Positions 1 through 13,930 of a stretch of 64,000 nt of DNA are shown here, piece by piece. Numbering within the stretch: position 1 is the first letter of the stretch; each line of letters begins with the position of its first letter. Source of the DNA: Conus ventricosus (lineage: Eukaryota; Mollusca; Gastropoda; Neogastropoda; Conidae); the NCBI GenBank assembly GCA_018398815.1, contig CM031600.1:48698670-48762669 (forward strand). The letters are read 5' to 3'. The notes below the pieces were generated by a model, which saw only the letters and a program-made list of their open reading frames with translations, had not been told where the DNA came from and made no database searches. The position numbers and the translations under genes are program-made.

Positions 1-85
1 ACCGGCTATCCTCCGGACAGGGGTCGGACTCACAAAGCCCATGTGCTCCTCAACCAGTGCGCGGCCCCAACAGCGCCAGCTTCGG
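1..85 (+). CDS. possible 3' end of an exon running in from the left edge
   Basis: Frame 1 is open from the window edge to base 85 (28 codons, ending P-A-S), where a good splice-donor context (G/GTGAGT) begins. I do not recognise the peptide. This is only an open frame plus a donor-like site, so chance is a serious alternative. Confidence 0.18.
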
Positions 86-2165
86 GTGAGTTCCCCCGGA
101 AGAGAGGAACCGAAGGAACTGGAAGGAAAGAAGGAAGGGTACTGGAACCCCGCAGTCAGTACAGTCTGGCATATGCTGTCAAATCCTAACAGCCCCTCGC
201 ATGATGGGCGAGGGAGGTTTTCTGAGTACATTCACAGCACCAACTCAACACAGACCTGAGCATAACACAGTAAACAAACCAACCGAGGAATGTTCGTTAA
301 ACGTCTCCTCACACGAAGCAGGTAAGAGGTTACATTCACAGGCTAAACACATGAATAACAAATATGTCTTCATCCTTCCCTCACTCACGTTCAACATTTT
401 CCTTTCTTAGGAACTGAACTAATACAGCAACCATTGCTTTATAACTGCCACCACATTTGCAAATAATTCAATGGCACAATTATCCCCACATTTTATAGCA
501 ACATTTCAAAATGACACAATTCTCCAACCACGCATCCAAACGACTAATCATGCGTACGCACGCTCGCAAACATAAAACTCGTTCCCCTTGCACACACAAA
601 CAGACGGTGGCCGAAGAATACGAGACCGGCAATTGTGACAGGGGCGACAAGCGAGACCAAGCAAGTTCCAACCCTGAATCACCAGTGCCTCCCCCATCCC
701 CACCGACTACCGCATCACCAGATGCATAAAAAGAATAAAGAATTTTGGATATAATTTTGACTGGCCAGGTTAAAGATTGAATTAACCAGAAAAAAGTGGT
801 CTCAAGCAATATTTCTTTTATAATTTGAAAACCAAAAGAAATTGCGCAAAAGAGAAAAATTAGCCCGCTAACAAAAAAAAAAACAACAACAAACAAACCA
901 CGAAACTGATGCTTACCAGCTACCCGTGGTTGACCCCAGTGGCGGGTCAAGCGACTCTCTACCCTCTGTCCGGTCGAGAGACAGCAGAGCAGATGCGGAA
1001 AAGAGATGACGTGATGTCCCTCCCCTACAGGCCGACTGTAGGAATGAAGGTACCGACCGTACGTTCGACGAAGTGGTGAAGAACCAGAACCGGAGCAGGC
1101 GCTCCCAGAGACATCTTCCGCTCGAGTGAAGAGAAAACCGGCCTAAACGATGGCAGCCAACATGCCACGCTACGTCACAGTGAGAATACCTCAAGCCTAA
1201 GAGGAATAATGCACGTGCAGCAGGTAAAAAGACAGACGAGAGGCCGATAGAGACAGCCAGTTTAAGCGAAAGGTACCAGCCACCCGTGAACTTGCAGGAT
1301 GAATTGGACGGGCAGTGGAATTAGAGAGAGAGAGAGAGAAAAATAAACCCAACCTGAGCTGAACGACATTAAGGTGCAAACGCACCACAAGCCACATTAA
1401 GGGACGGATACACGACAACAGCAACGACAATAAATAAATGAATAATTCCACCACCCTAGATGGGTCAATCGTCATAGGCCTCGTGACAAACTCGTGACAG
1501 TGAGTGATATTAAAAACAACAACAACAACAACAACAACAAACATACTACAAATGGGTGTGTCGCTCCCAACATCCACTCTGTTAAATAAAAATCAGCATA
1601 TAGCAATATCTGCTTCGACATTTTCCTTGAACGATCTATTATATAAAAGCGACAACAGTTCTGTCCCAATAAGATATCGAAGGAGTCATTTAGCAACAGT
1701 GAAAAAGGAGTGAGAGGTTAGCAATAATAACTTTCAAAGCATTTTTTTTTTTTCAGAATAGCTGCTGTCCGAGACAGTGAATCAGGCATAAACTGCTGTA
1801 TGAAGGGACCGCTGGAATAAAATGCGATCTGTTTACATTCTTTGCTCGCTCGGAGAGGCTGACGTCATTTATGTGATTACATCTCAAGGCGTTCGGTTTC
1901 AGTCTGTTGCATAAAGTTTTGTGGGTTTTTTTTCCATGGGTGGAGAAAAAGATCTTCTATGTGGGACACATGATGAATGAAAATGGTAGTTTTTTTTGTG
2001 TTTAGCTATAAAACGTGTGTTGCAAAACTAGGAACAAAAGAACTATCTCCATTATCTAGGATGTTTCCAGTCAATAAAAGACTATGCTATACAGAGAAAC
2101 ATAAGAATTGGAAACAACTGAAGAACGAAAACGGCAAGGAATTGACAATTTGAGCACGTGTTGAT
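86..2165. other. no gene recognised
   Basis: Unassigned DNA with short low-complexity tracts, for example (GA)n near 1321-1340 and (AAC)n near 1516-1540. A minus-strand donor-like GTAAGC lies at about 911-916, just past an open minus-strand frame (917-1194), but the peptide is unlike anything I know and I do not call it a gene. Confidence 0.5.
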
Positions 2166-2169
2166 AAAG

Positions 2170-2805
2170 GTTCTAAGATTTATTACAATTAGCTCTTAGA
2201 TGAAATAGATGTACCAAATATTGAATTCTTTGTAAAATGGGAAATCAAGCTGCATACCCTAGCAGATTGGGAAGCTGTATTGCAAACTGTCCACACAAAA
2301 AAAAATATAATTAAGATGATTTCAGCTGATAATTTGTTATAGAACTCTTGTATCAAAGGAATGGGCGTCAAAAACAACTATATATGCAATTTTTGTCAAA
2401 CAGAAAGAGACACCATGCATAACCATATATGGTACTTCCCTGTTTCTCAAGAAGTTTGGAAGGAGTTAGAAGAATACCTAAGGAGAAACTGCGAAAACTA
2501 TGTCTGTCATTTTTTTTTATCCTTCAATGTTGAACTAGTTTTATTTGAACAGACGACAAAAGAAAAACAGATCAAGCCTTTGATGTCATATCATTATGGG
2601 CGAAGCTTTTTTTTTGTTTACACATGCAAGATTAATTGTGTTAAACCAAAATCGTCAGTATTATAAAAGTGAACTGAAATATAGATACAATATAGAAAAG
2701 TATGTGCATCTGATGGAAATGCAATATCATGATTGTTTTTTTAAAAAGGGATACCCTATGGTGCACTATGCACAAAATAAACAACATAAAGCATTTATCA
2801 AATGA
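2170..2805 (+). pseudogene. L1-like LINE, 3' end of ORF2 (fragment)
   Basis: The plus strand encodes a degraded C-terminus of a LINE reverse transcriptase protein. From about 2361 the reading gives MGVKNNYICNFCQTE, then H and W-Y-F-P spacing, matching the terminal C-x2-C...H...W-x-C/P region that ends ORF2 in L1/Tx1-like elements. Downstream, VYTCKINCVKPKSS and YRYNIEKYVHLMEM continue the usual helical tail in shifting frames. Upstream (2190-2350) a tryptophan-rich segment leads in with stops. There is no 5' part, so this is a 5'-truncated dead copy. The clade assignment is from memory of family patterns. Confidence 0.55.
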
Positions 2806-3530
2806 AATGCAGCACCCAATGTATAATGTTTCCTCACATAATGCTTTTCAACATATTTTGTTACAATGACTGCTCAAACTGCACACAGTCTTCTACTGAA
2901 ACATCATAATGCTACTGTAGTTCAGCTTTAATGAACTTCATTGAGTTCAGATCAGAAGAAATGATGATCAGACAAGCCATGGAAAAGATTTATGTATAAT
3001 AATTCGCGACTTTTACTTTTTTTTTCTCTTTTTGTGTATTTTCCAACCCCATCCCCTCCAACCTCCACCCTTTTTTTTTTCAATTTGTTTGTTTGTTTGC
3101 TTTAGTCCTTTTTAATCTCTGGTGTTTGTTTTTGATTCCTAAAAAGTAAGCACCCTCTCAATCTCATATGTCCGCTTGTAGATATATAGTACTCAATAAT
3201 GATTGGTATTTATTCTGTAGTTCAGTTCGTCACACACTGTATATATGAAAATATCTTTAAATGATTTTCACGTCTTGCACTGAACGCTGTATGTACATTC
3301 ACTGAATGTGTTATGGTGTTATCGATGTATGATATCTTTGAAGTGGAACTAGAAGCTTCATTGCGAGGGGAAAATAAGAAATAAAGTGATTTTTGTAAAT
3401 GAATTATGATTAATATCAATCAAGATGAGGAGTCTTGGATGTCGGTATTTGTGTCTTTGTTGTTTATTTACTTTTTTCCCATCCGTGTAGAAATCTAAAT
3501 CCGTCTTTTGCAAATAATGGGATGTGCTCC
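2806..3530. other. no gene recognised
   Basis: AT-rich DNA with poly-T runs (3014-3030, 3068-3080). It is probably the 3' flank of the LINE remnant and the approach to the minisatellite. I see no open frame of interest. Confidence 0.5.
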
Positions 3531-3534
3531 ACTT

Positions 3535-5790
3535 GTCACTGTAGTTTGATAGATGTCTGTGTTCATGTCCTGTACTTGTCACTGTAGTTTGTAGACGTCT
3601 GTGTTCATGTCTTGTACTTGTCACTGTAGTTTGATAGATGTCTGTGTTCATGTCCTGTACTTGTCACTGTAGTTTGTTAGATGTCTGTGTTCATGTCCTG
3701 TACTTGTCACTGTAGTTTGATAGATGTCTGTGTTCATGTCCTGTACTTGTCACTGTAGTTTGTTAGATGTCTGTGTTCATGTCCTGTACTTGTCACTGTA
3801 GTTTGTTAGATGTCTGTGTTCATGTCTTGTACTTATCACTGTAGTTTGTTAGATGTCTGTGTTCATGTCTTGTACTTATCACTGTAGTTTGTTAGATGTC
3901 TGTTTTCATGTGCTTCATTGTCACTGTAGTTTGTTAGATGTCAGTTTTCATGTGCTGCACTGTCACTGTAGTTTGTTAGTTTGTTAATGTTAGTTTTCAT
4001 GTGCTGCACTGTCACTATACTTTGTTAGATGTCAGTTTTCATGTGCTGCATTGTCACTGTAGTTTGTTAGATGTCAGTTTCATGTGCTGCATTGTCACTG
4101 TAGTTTGTTAGATGTCTGTTTACATGTGCTGCACTATCACTGTAGTTTGTTAGATGTCAGTTTTCATGTGCTGCATTGTCACTGTAGTTTGGTTAGATGC
4201 CAGTTTCATGTGCTGCACTGTCACTGTAGTTTGTTAGTTTGGTAGATGTTAGTTTTCATGTGCTGCACTGTCACTGTAGTTTGTTAGTTTGTTAGATGTC
4301 AGTTTCATGTGCTGTACTATCACTGTAGTTTGTTAGATGTTAGTTTTCATGTGCTGTACTATCACTGTACTTTGTTAGATGTCAGTTTCATGTGCTGTAC
4401 TATCACTGTACTTTGTTAGATGTCAGTTCATGTGCTGTACTATCACTGTAGTTTGTTAGATGTCAGTTTCATGTGCTGCACTATCACTGTAGTTTGTTAG
4501 ATGTCTGTGTTCATGTGCTGCGGTTCTTAACTGCAGTTTGTAAGATATCTATGTTCATGTGATGTTGTTCGCATCGCCATTTGTAACACGCCGGTGCTGC
4601 AGTTTGTATCGGGATTTATAAGATATCTGTGTTCAGGTGCTGCAGTTTGTATCGGGATTTATAAGATATCTGTGTTTATGTGCTGCAGTTTGTGTTTCAG
4701 TTTGTTAGATGACTATTCATGTGCTATGGTTCGGATCGCATTTTGTTATGTGTTCATGTGCAGCAGTTCCTATCGCAGTTGTTAAGATATCGGTGTGCAT
4801 GTGCTGCAGTTCTCATCGGAATTCGTTGGATATATGTGCTCGTGTGCTGTAGTTCTTGTCGCAATTTGTTGGATGTCTGCATTCGTGTGTTGCTGTTATT
4901 GTCGACGTTGTTTAAAAAAAAAATAGTATCTGTATTCTTGGCGTGTTTTCTTATTGCGGTTTGTTAGATATCTGTGTTTGTGTTCTGCAGTTCTCATCGC
5001 AATTTGTTTGATATCTGTTTTCATCTGCTTCAGTTTCATCGCAGTTTTTTTTCCGTGTTTGTAATACAGCATTTATTGCAGTTTCTTAGATGTTTGTGCT
5101 CATGTTCATGAAGTTCTTATCTGAGCTTACTTCATGAGCTGCAGTTCTTATTGCAATTTGTTTTATGTCTCTGTTCATGTGCTGCAAATGGTATCGCAAT
5201 TTGTGTCATGTCTCTGTTTCCTAATATAATTTGAATGCATAGAATTTTTATATAGCGCAATTCTTGGGATCAACTCATTGCGTCAACACACTCAAACCCC
5301 GCATTACATGTGTCCACACACACACACACTCATTTAACAACGGGCTGCCTACCTGGGTAGTTGCGACTGAAGAGCTGCCAGCTGCGCTTCATTCAGTCGT
5401 TTCCGTGTCATCCAGTCATTATCGTTCATATCAATCACTCATTTCCTCACTTCATGTGCTGCCGTTCTTATTGCAATTTGTTGAATGTGTACGCTGCAGC
5501 TCTTAGAACAGTTTGTTAGGTAGGTATCTGTGTTTTGTACTGCTGTTCTTATCGCAGTTTGTCAGATGTCAGTGTTCTGGTGCTGCAGTTCGGATTGCAT
5601 TTTTTTTAGATGTGTGTGTTCATGTGCTGCATGCAGTTCATGTTGCGTTTTGTTGAATATCTGTGTTCGTGTGCTGCAATTCTAACCGAAATTCATTAGT
5701 TTCTGTGCCCATGCGCCGTAGTTTGTATTGCTGTTTGTTACATGTCTGCGTTCATGTGCTGCAAATCTTATTGCACTTTGTTAGATGTCT
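3535..5790. repeat. 42-45 bp minisatellite, about 2.2 kb
   Basis: Tandem copies of a 42-45 bp unit built around TCTGTGTTCATGT, then CACTGTAGTTTGTTAGATG. The first units (3535-3900) are nearly identical. They grade into a CTGCACTGTCACTGTAG variant (3900-4500), then a strongly diverged CATGTGCTGCAGTTCTTATC variant up to about 5790. The gradient from homogeneous to diverged is typical of an array homogenised at one end. A different repeat interrupts it near 5236-5450. Confidence 0.85.
5236..5450 (+). repeat. insertion in the minisatellite carrying a TATATAGCGC motif
   Basis: The 43-bp periodicity is interrupted by GAATTTTTATATAGCGCAA, a short CA tract and unrelated sequence. The opening motif resembles CTATAGCGCAATCC at 54246, which suggests a short dispersed repeat. 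Its ends cannot be fixed by eye. Confidence 0.4.
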
Positions 5791-5827
5791 GGGGTTTCCG
5801 GTGTTCGGCACTGATTTCTTCATGATC

Positions 5828-5836
5828 GCACGCACG

Positions 5837-5879
<43 letters not shown>

Positions 5880-5967
5880 GCGCCCGCGCGCGCGCGCGCG
5901 CTCGCGCACACGCAACACACACACACACACACACCCCACAAAGATACACACACACACCCCACACACA

Positions 5968-6018
<51 letters not shown>

Positions 6019-6020
6019 CA
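5828..6020. repeat. compound microsatellite (CA)n-(CG)n-(CACG)n
   Basis: A long CA tract (from 5840), an alternating GC stretch (about 5877-5905), more CA, then CACG repeats (about 5967-6007). Alternating purine-pyrimidine DNA of this length is a Z-DNA candidate. Long frames here are repeat artefacts. Confidence 0.95.
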
Positions 6021-6653
6021 CACCATCCATTCCCATCATTTACCTCCTCTTCCACAACCACCATTTGTACAGTTGAGGGTTCAGTCATCGATTTTAAAAC
6101 GGGTGTATATCTGTGGTTTCAGTGCAAACTTTTTAACTTTTTTCTTTCACTGGGAGGGGGGGGGGGGTGGGTGGAGTGAATAGATATGGATGCTGGGATC
6201 GTTCATTTTCCCCATAGATCACAAGATTTAGAATCGCTTTAACTTTTTTTTTTTTATCTTTTTTTTTTTTTTGGGGGGGGGGGGGTAAGGGGAGGGGGGA
6301 AGTTAGAGGTGATGTGGCATAGGAAGGGGAGAGGAAGACAAGAAAGGAGGAACAGACGTTGAACATTTTCTTTGTATGTTGCCTATACAATCCACAACAT
6401 GGGGTATGCAAGTTCCCGGATCTATCTCGCCAACGGATCTATCTCTTCACAATATTAAGCATGAACGTTGTGGAGTTACACGGGCTGAATAAGGTATAAT
6501 ATTGTGCAGTCGATCGACGATGTTGCTGGCTGCAGGATCACCAGTTTTATATAATTTAACAGTTTTAGATACAAACCAGTGTCATTTAAGGCATTGATTT
6601 CGTGAGAATCTCTCTCTCTCTTCTCTCTCTCTCTCTCTCTCTCTCATCTCTCT

Positions 6654-6705
<52 letters not shown>

Positions 6706-7714
6706 AGAAGGGGGATGGAGGAGAACGGTCTTCACCCACTCTGTGGCCTTTCTGGCAGATCGGGTGTCTGCAAAGTGCGCTGAAGGCAGCGCCAAACCGC
6801 GTGAGGATAGCTGGCTGGAAAGTGAATACGGTGAGCGGACGGGGGTTGGCGGTGGGGGGAAGGTGGAGGGAAGCTAGAAGCGGGGGGGAGGGGGGGGGGG
6901 AGACAAACGATGGTCATCATTGAAGCATCTCACCCGTTTGGCGCATCTCCTCTTGGCTGCTCCTTCCACCCCTGCCCCCCCCCCCCCCCCCCACCGCCCC
7001 CCTGTCCTAAACGGCACCCTTCCCCCTCCTCCCGCTTCTCTCCTTCCCGCCCTCTCAACCCCTTTCCTTCCCTTCTCTCCTTCCTCACTAACCCTCCATC
7101 CCTCCATCCCTGTTCAGAGGGGTGATGAATTAGATGGCGAGGTCGGTAAACGAAACAGTCGCATTAGACCGTCCCCTGGGAGGCAACGGGCGGGGGAAAG
7201 GGTTGCGATATTGCCATTTTCCTTTCGCCCATCTCCCCCTAAATGGCCTGCCTGACTGCCTGACGGCTGGCCCGCCTGTGTGCCTGCTAGCCTGCTTGCC
7301 TGCCAGCGTGACAGGATGTCGATTGGTCTGCATGCTCACTCACAAGTTCTTTTTTTTTATTGGGAGAAGGGGGAGGGGTTGCAAAACGGAGAGTTTTTTT
7401 GGGCCACGATTTCACTGCTGTTTGCATAAATGTTGTTCATCAAAGTTTTCGGATTGAGAACTAATTTTTGTTCTTGTTGTTGTGATCTCTCTCTTCTGTT
7501 TCTTGAGAACCAAGAACAATATGCATTAAAATGTGGAAAGCAAAACTCTGTGAAACATTCTTTGACAGAATTAGCTTGAAAAGTCAGGAAAAGCAGTAAT
7601 CTGCAGGCTTATCTCTAACATTGTTCTTGCCATTTCCATTAGCGTCTTTTCGTGTCAGACACAGCTAAGTGTCTATTAGTTTTCCAGTGTGATACTCTCT
7701 CTCTCGTCTCCTCT

Positions 7715-7765
<51 letters not shown>

Positions 7766-7771
7766 GTCTCT

Positions 7772-7802
<31 letters not shown>

Positions 7803-8972
7803 GTGGTGTGTGTGTTGTGTGTGTGTGACTAAAACATTGCAAGCCATTTCAAAGTGTTGGTATTCTGAACGGAAAAGAGGACATATTCTGGGCGGAAGGG
7901 AATCTTAACACACAAAAAAAAGAAAGGAAAAAAAGAGGATGGAAGAAAGGGGTGGGAAGGTGAGGAGGATGGGAAGAGCGAGGATGGGGATGGTTGACCA
8001 AACGAAAGCGACGCATGCAATCAAGAGTTGCTTAAAAAGACCTGGAGCAAGCCAGGGGTCTCTCTGTCTGGTCTGTCACACACGCGGCGCATGCCCATCT
8101 GGACACAAGGTGGCTTCTGCTTCCTGCCTCTTTGTTTCCGTCGCCTTGACTCTTTCACGCCCACTCCGCTTTTTGTTCACATCCGTCTCCTCATCCTCCT
8201 CAGCTGCCTTATCAAATCATCTGATTAATACTAACAATGGCCCTCCACCCCCGCTCTTTTTTTTCAATCCTCTTTCATTCTCTTGTAGCATGCCAGATTG
8301 GCTTTCCCTGAAATTTCTGTCCTTCTAAATATCTGGCGCATTTTAATGGTGCATTAAGTCTTCTGGGAGCTGATCATCTTTGAGACGACAGATTTACGAC
8401 TGTTCTTAAGGTTGATTGCTAGGCCTACTTGTATTCAAATAAGATCAGTATCTTGTCTTGTAACTAACAATTTGTGAACACTGTTTAGAACTTTCTGTTT
8501 GCGTTTACTCTTCGGACAAGACTGTCCACTGTGAAATGAAATGTATTATGAATACTACGTGAAAATGTTATAACTTGTGAAAAGAAAGAGGGGCTCTCTT
8601 TTCCAATGATGGCAGTCAGGATTTACGCTTTTTGCTTCGCTCCATATAATTTCATTAGGAGTTGGAGGTGGTTGGTAAGCATTGGAAGATCGAGATAGAG
8701 TAATGGCTTTGTATGCTGTAATGGCAATCATACTGACTGTCCGCTGTCAGTTTCTACAATATTTATCTATCACAGACCAGTACGCTAGGCGAGGAACCAA
8801 TGAGCACAATACAAACTAATATACCCGATCAGAATATGTTCCCCATTTGAACATTTGAACACTATATACAGAAATATGCCCAAGTTTTTCAGTTTGTCAG
8901 AATGCAGATGAGCAAGAATGCGCGTTCGCGTTTGTTTAGGCTTACGGGCGCGCGCGCGCACGCGGTGGCGGT

Positions 8973-9017
<45 letters not shown>

Positions 9018-9415
9018 CTGAAGAAATAACAAATTAAGCATTAAAAAGAAGAAGAAACTAGGTTGTGGGTATTGTATGATGGAATTATATGCAAATGGGG
9101 CCAATGGAAAAACTGAAGGTTAAAGACTGAATGTTTTCAATACCATGTTCAGTACTTGAATTCTTGTTAATGTAAATTTTGTTACTTTATTTGTTTCAAA
9201 TATCCATTTAGTCTATTGTTTTGTTTCAAAAGTCATACCATATCGAGAATTAGTGTGAAGTTTAAAACATCATGTAACGAAGATATAGTGTGTGGTGCAT
9301 TGACCAACAATTACAATCCCCTTAGCCATGTTAATTAGTGCTTTGATCGTGACAATTGCCAGCCCACCATCCTCTCTACATCCTCCCCCCTTTATCTATT
9401 ATACCCTCCTCTCCT

Positions 9416-9454
<39 letters not shown>

Positions 9455-9785
9455 CTGTTAGTAATACGCATTAAGCGTAGTCCATCGACAATTTTGCAGT
9501 CTCTGCACATCACCACTGTCTCTCCTCTCTCTCTCTCTCTGACATACAACCTGTCCCGGCATATCGCGGCGGGATTCCTTTTAAATGTCCGAAAATTGGG
9601 AAAAACGAGCATAGGAACTTCTCACGTTGCCCGAATATTCTTTCTTCGTTATCTGAAACGTGTTTCCCGTTCTTCGGAACGATTAAGCACTATACGCCCG
9701 TCTTCCTTACTAACACCCCTCCCCTCCCCCTACCCTACCCCCCACCTACCCCGCCTGGCATGGGACAGACAGCATGTTGTACACA
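6021..9785. other. non-genic stretch with many simple repeats
   Basis: No gene recognised. Simple repeats: (TC)n then (CA)n at 6606-6702, poly-C at 6976-6993, (TC)n/(TG)n at 7690-7830, (GC)n and (TG)n at 8947-9015, and two (CT)n runs at 9422-9453 and 9522-9540. A G/C-richer stretch at about 6720-7320 contains a CCTGCC-rich segment but no convincing coding frame. Confidence 0.6.
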
Positions 9786-9789
9786 TGTT

Positions 9790-11540
9790 TCACAAGTGGG
9801 GATTAGGTAGCTTTGTTAATTCCATAAAAGCTGTAAATTTCGTCAACTTCTAAAAGATAGTGTTCTTGAATCACTTACATAAACCCTCACATTGTAATTG
9901 GTGGGGGATGATCAACCCCCACCCTGCTTACTACCCCCCCCCCCCCCCCCCCCCCCCAACTTCTTTGTCTATAGTAACACGATCAGCTGTCATGGTCTCC
10001 GACAGCTTGTCAATCAAACAGGCATCAGAAACCGGATGTGTAGCTTAGCACACAAAAAGGGACAATCACTTCACTGTTGTACCGAAGGCTGTAAGACTGA
10101 TCATCAACAGTGAACCACGGATGAGCACTGATGTATACCAGATAAAGGGAAAGTTGATCTCCCCTACTCTGAAATACGGTGTAATGTTTCACTGATCAAC
10201 CCAGAAGAACTGTAAGTTGAAACTATGTTTGTGAGTCTTGAGATTACGTATTGCTTGTATGTATGCCATGTGTTTTACAGTATATTTTTATGCCAGTATC
10301 TGGTGACACCTATCTAGATATGAATGAGTGTTATATTGTAATACTTTGTTTGCAACAACTTGGTAAAACAGTTAAGATACTTGATTCATATTCTATGTTA
10401 ACAGTATGACTGCCAGTATTCAGTACTATCTGTTCAGATGATCACCGAACGTTACCTTCTGACAGGAAAAAACAGTATAATGAACACTGTTAAGTTGATT
10501 TGTGAATACTATTGATTGTCTTAATGTTTGGAAGTGGTGACTCTAAGTCAAATCAACATTTGTTCTTGGATTAAGTGAATTCCAAGTTACTTCAACTTGA
10601 TTTGTAAAAAAAAAAATGAAGAGTTGTTTGACTTCAGTTGTGTAGTATTATTTTATTGTCTCCTACCACTTGTTAAAATTCACTCACAATCTGAGTGAAA
10701 GTGGAGACTGATAATCATGGTGGCATATATGTGCTAGTCTTTGTCGGCCAAGATCTCACACATTTACTGAAAGCCAGAGAGCAAGTGTGAGAACTGGACA
10801 AGCCGGACTCTCAGCTACTTCACTACAAACCAGGCTGTCTTGTGACCAGATCCTGGGACCCCGGGTCTGCCTGGTAGTGGACAGGCACCACAGCCCAACC
10901 GATCAGTGAACCTAAAGAGAAGGTGGACCAGTCACCCGCTCCTGGAGAGAGATTGACACTCCTTTCCAACATAAGTTCTGATATACCAAGTGGACTCAAC
11001 TCATCCAGAACTTTCCCTCTCTTAATGATGAGCTAACATGGGAAAAAATCAGCCCGAACTGAAGTTTGTTCTGTGTTATTTTAGCCTTGCATAAACAAGT
11101 AAAGCTGGTGTGTGAAAGTACATTTGATTTGTGTCAGTTCTTTGTTGTTCATCCGGTATTGAATGTTTCAACTCCTCTCTAATTCTGTCTTTTGGAGCTA
11201 CGAGCATTTTTGAGTGCACAAGCCTAAAGAGAATTATCGTTGAGCCACTCTTGTGTATTTTCAACTGTCCCGAGAAAATGACAATTTCTGTCAGTGACTA
11301 GTACCGGAAAGTGGCTCCTTCCATAACTAGTGAGAGAGAGGGTGGGGGCGAAATTTTCATATGATTCTAATGTTAGTTTCAAAGCGAGGTGACTGAGGGT
11401 GGAAAGAACTCTAGTGGAGGAAACACTATAAGTTCTTCCCCTTGAGGACACACCTACCCAACCCCAACTCATGTCACATCAAAATTGAAAACTTACTTGC
11501 GTGATGACATCAAGTATCTTTACACTTATAACTGAAGAAG
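9790..11540 (+). repeat. left arm of a large diverged inverted repeat
   Basis: This segment matches the reverse complement of about 15880-17650 along its length. Landmarks shared in inverse order: CTGTAA...GATAG near 9832-9859, a poly-C tract (9931-9957) followed by CTTTGTCT, GCTTGTATGTATGCCATGTG at 10252, AGATCTCACACATTTACTGA at 10751, and GAACAACAAAGAACTG read on the other strand near 11150. Identity is about 70-80% by eye. The arm has no recognised protein. A short frame reading DKPDSQLL-x-Y-x-PG is present in both arms but is stopped here. Confidence 0.8.
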
Positions 11541-12910
11541 ACCTTCTGATGGATGTGTTCAACAACAGAGCCTTTTCTTCCAAGTTTTTGACTGAAAAGA
11601 CTATACATTGATTACCATTGAAATGATATGACTAGTACTCGAGATCGTACGTATAAGAGCAGTTTCGTCCGAATGAAAAGGCAGTAGTAGATTTACAAAC
11701 ATATTTATCGACTCCAGAGAGCCATCAAATCACCCGTAACATGCGATGCCGCTTGAAACAGTGTGTGAAACATGCACAATGCACGGCGTTACATGGGAAG
11801 AATTGTAAAGAACAGAAATCTTCGAACTTGAATTCAAACAAAGTTATCAAACAAATCAGCAAGATTTCAATAGCAGTGCGAGAAATGAGCAAGAACAGTA
11901 ATGTTTACTTCCATAACCAAAGGCACATAACTCCAGACTTGGCTTGGAATTAAATGGCTCTGTTTCAGTATGGGGAACGAAAATTAAAGACTTCATTTCA
12001 ATATTTACAATACACAGACATAAACAGAAAAAAGTCATAGAGAGAGGGCAAATTCTGCTACATGAAAACATTCTTAGAGTGATTTATAACCACTTGAAAA
12101 GAACGTATACAAGGTTGATAGGTCATATTCAGACCAGACAGAGTGAGGATGCCGAGTGCTGCTTCTACCAATCAGAAAACGTGACTAGTTTTGATGCATG
12201 GGGACAGGCTGAACGTCGCTCGGAAAAGGTTTTCCCTTCGATCTGTAGCCCTGGAAGTAAACAATTCTGGTATTCATAACAAAGATAAAATATTGTAAAA
12301 GGAAAAGACCTGTATAAAACGACAAATTATTTAAACTTCGTCTTTGTTTTTCATTTCTGTCTCTTTGGGTTGTATTTTTTCTTTTTTCTTTTTTTTTCTT
12401 TTTTTTTCCCTTCCGATTGTTAGTAAGAAACCACATTGATCACATGTCATAATGACGTTTCACCCTTCACCCACTATTTCTGAAGTAAGCTCTCGAGCAC
12501 CATCATTGTTTTTGTGTTTTCGTTCTCACTCGTCGTGTTGTTGTTGCAATTGTTTTTATTTATTACTTAAGGTATTGTTGCCATCGTTGCAGTTTCTGAT
12601 CTAATGTTGTTGCTGTTGTCAATGTTCTTACTAATGGTAGTAATGATACCATTGTCACTATTCCTGTGATTACTTCATTTATTAGGACTATTTGTTGTTT
12701 GGGTTACTGTTGGTTATTCCTGTGATTACTTCATTTATTAGGACTATTTGTTGTTTGGGTTACTGTTGGTTTTATTGTTTAATACCGGTGTGTTGATGGT
12801 TGCGCTGATGTGGTGGTAAACATCATTTTGCCCTCTTTCCTTCATAAGTACTGTTCTGATCATGTGTGTTTTAATGCAAACACTTTGCTTGAAATGCATC
12901 AGGGGCACAC

Positions 12911-12968
<58 letters not shown>

Positions 12969-13930
12969 GCACACAAACGCGCGCGGCGCGCGCACGCACG
13001 CACGCACATGCTTGCACGCACATTACAACTGCACTATACTACATTACGCTTCAATCCACCAACACCAGACCCCAAACTGCTCAGTGACTTGCCACATCAA
13101 ATTGCCCCCACTTGTCCTCGCCCCCCTCCCCCAGACAAACGATCCACGCGAATTGGCCAGGAAATTCCTCTCCGTAATTGTTGCTATCGCGACAGATCAG
13201 GTTACCATCGACTGGGGAGACAGGGAGGCGAGAGAATTGGATTTGCATGCGCCATCCTGCTAGTTGTGATTAGGAGCGGAAGATAAGGACGTTTTACAGC
13301 CCACGTGACCTCCTAGCCTCGCTTTCGATTTCGCTTCAGGGCGGGAAAACCGGGTGGGTTGGAGGGACAGCGGGAGAAGGATTTGTGCATCTTTTTCGGA
13401 AAGAGAGAAGAGTAGGGTGGTTGAGGGTTACAGATTACTCTGTACATGTTTATAGTTTGAAATAAGACATGATTGAAAAACAAGAAGTGTCGAAGGAATA
13501 AGGAAGGAAAGATGAAAGGAGAAGAAATCTTAGAAGATGAAGAAAATGAAGAAGAGAAGAAAAAGAAAAAGAACAAGAACAAGAACAAGAAGAACAAGAA
13601 CAAGAACAAGAAGAGCAAGAAGGAGAAGAAGAATACAAATCTAAAATATAAAACAAACAAACAAACAAAAAGCGATAACAACACCAAGCGCTACATCAAG
13701 AGAAAGAATGTTGATGATAATGACGAATCATTGCAAGTATACATTTTACAAATTGACGGTTTAAGATTTTCTTTTTCTTTTCTTTTCTTTTTTTTTCTTT
13801 TTTCTTTTTTGTATCGTTTTTGATTGCGGTTTTTGTTTGTTTTGATTTTTAGGGAGTAAAAGAGGATTGAAGAAGAAAGCTGGAAAATGAGAGGCGAACT
13901 GAAAAGGCAGAAGGGAGATAGAAGAGGTAC
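11541..13930. other. inverted-repeat spacer, left part; no gene
   Basis: AT-rich sequence without a recognised gene. It holds a perfect 56-bp tandem duplication, a (CA)n tract (12904-12964) with an adjacent GCGC/CGCA stretch, and an AG-rich low-complexity run (13550-13630). Confidence 0.55.
12660..12771. repeat. perfect tandem duplication, 2 x 56 bp
   Basis: Bases 12660-12715 are repeated without a mismatch at 12716-12771 (unit opens ATTCCTGTGATTACTTCATT). The absence of any difference means a recent duplication or an assembly artefact. Confidence 0.95.

Noticed and set aside
3535..5790. CRISPR-like array
   Set aside because: Units are contiguous tandem repeats without unique spacers, in a eukaryotic context.
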